A stretch of 64,000 bases of DNA from Kitagawia praeruptora (taxonomy: Eukaryota > Streptophyta > Magnoliopsida > Apiales > Apiaceae). Below, piece by piece: positions 63,184 through 64,000 of the stretch. The position numbers and the translations under genes are program-made. Numbering within the stretch: position 1 is the first letter of the stretch; the number at the start of each line of letters is the position of its first letter. The notes beneath the pieces were generated by a model. The model searched no databases. It was not told the DNA's origin and was given only the letters and a program-made list of their open reading frames with translations. The DNA is taken from the NCBI GenBank assembly GCA_037693485.1, contig CM075344.1, positions 20,172,501 through 20,236,500 of the forward strand, given 5' to 3'.

Positions 63184-64000
63184 CGGACTGTTTGTGTCCT
63201 TTTGTGTAACTTTGTGATGAAAATATTTATGTGATGTGATTGATCCCTTCGAGGTATTTTATTTTATTCTTGTTTCTTTTTATTTTAGTTTTAAGCTTTA
63301 AGCTTTTGTATTTTTCAATTATTTAAGTTTTTCTGATTTTGAGAAGGTTAATAGTCACGGTGTCATCATTCAGTTAAAAAGAATTTTTCGTGCGTAGAAT
63401 GATAATTATGTGTGTAAAAATGGAGAGATGCTAGAACAATATCTTTTAAAATTTTGGTTCTAATGGGGGTGATTAAATAATATTGTGCCCGTTTGGCACA
63501 ACTTTTTCAATGACTTATGGACTTATTTTTGGATAAAATTTTTATATTTTGATAAACCTTTTCCTTTTTATACAAGTATTTAATGTATGTTTGAGATTCA
63601 ATGAGTTGCAAAAATAAGTTGGAAAGTTAGAAATCTCTAATTTTGTCTTAAAATAAGTTGACTTATTCTGGAAAAAAGTTTCCACAAATACCCCCATTGT
63701 TTGTGGTGTAATGAAAAGTTGTTTGTTTTTATGTATTGCGCGTGCGAATTCGTATTTAAATTTTCATTTATGTTTTAGCAATATCTTCTAGATTTGTTTT
63801 ATATGATTTTGCCATTTTATTGGAGAGGGTTTGATTTTTTTTTTTTTTTTTTTGCGTAATTTTATTATAAATATCTGAGATTACAGTTTTGTGCACTGCT
63901 TGTTTTGAAGTGGCGGTTCATTTTCCAAGATTTTGCTATCGAGGACATTACTTTTTCTCTCCAGGTGTGAGGTAATTTTATTTATTTTACTTTCTCTTCT
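63184..64000. other. Right-edge region, no gene seen
   Basis: Contains the presumed 3' untranslated region of the RNase H-like ORF. A T-run at 63836-63854 followed by GCGTAATTTTATTATAAATA could be the poly(A) end of a minus-strand retroelement that continues outside the window. Confidence 0.35.

Overview
The window is plant nuclear DNA, most likely from a eudicot. It carries one ordinary host gene, a two-exon BAHD acyltransferase, and a decayed fragment of a related copy. Nearly everything else is transposable elements, many inserted inside one another. Element ends were set by eye from TG..CA, TAG or CACTA termini, primer-binding sites (PBS), polypurine tracts (PPT) and target-site duplications (TSD).

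Left block (1-27463). Element A (+) is a SIRE/Maximus-like Ty1/copia retrotransposon that runs off the left edge and ends with an LTR at 22976-23702. Element B (-, 6304-19027, TSD AACTC) is a second, 12.7 kb SIRE-like element inserted in A. A itself sits in an antisense, Transposase_28-like pseudogene of element C, a probable Ty3/gypsy Tat-type element whose 3' part holds an 80-bp palindromic tandem array and an LTR near 26998-27463. A and B share one plan: gag; pol separated from gag by stops and a conserved 3' splice-acceptor-like junction; a small antisense ORF; then a divergently oriented, very long post-pol ORF.

Middle (27464-34289). AT-rich DNA with a degenerate tandem repeat and a hAT-type non-autonomous element (29118-29819), then the BAHD gene (31616-33340, minus), a Stowaway MITE and a poly(A)-ended retroelement fragment.

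Right block (34290-60253). A probable solo LTR (H, minus) is split by two large insertions. The first is D (34896-52985, TSD CTAGG), an Athila-like element with a single ORF. D contains E (37845-49857, TSD CAT), a CACTA element carrying fragments of host genes (UAP56-type helicase, polygalacturonase, a WD40 protein). E contains F (41289-49065, TSD GTTAC), a gutted chromovirus with 3.4 kb LTRs. The second insertion is G (53146-60160, TSD CCAATATT), a 7 kb hAT element with a broken transposase, itself hit by a small hAT-type element (55228-55896) and a TRIM with apparently identical LTRs (58516-59714).

Right edge (60254-64000). A Helitron (60322-60746) and a partial relative, a BAHD exon-1 pseudogene (61816-62070), then the 3' LTR of element I (minus) with an antisense RNase H-like ORF (62701-63183).

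The most interesting biology is (1) the divergent antisense-ORF/long-ORF module shared by the two SIRE-like elements, (2) the conserved acceptor-like gag-pol junction, and (3) the gene-capturing CACTA element, whose UAP56 splice donor was duplicated by F's target-site duplication.
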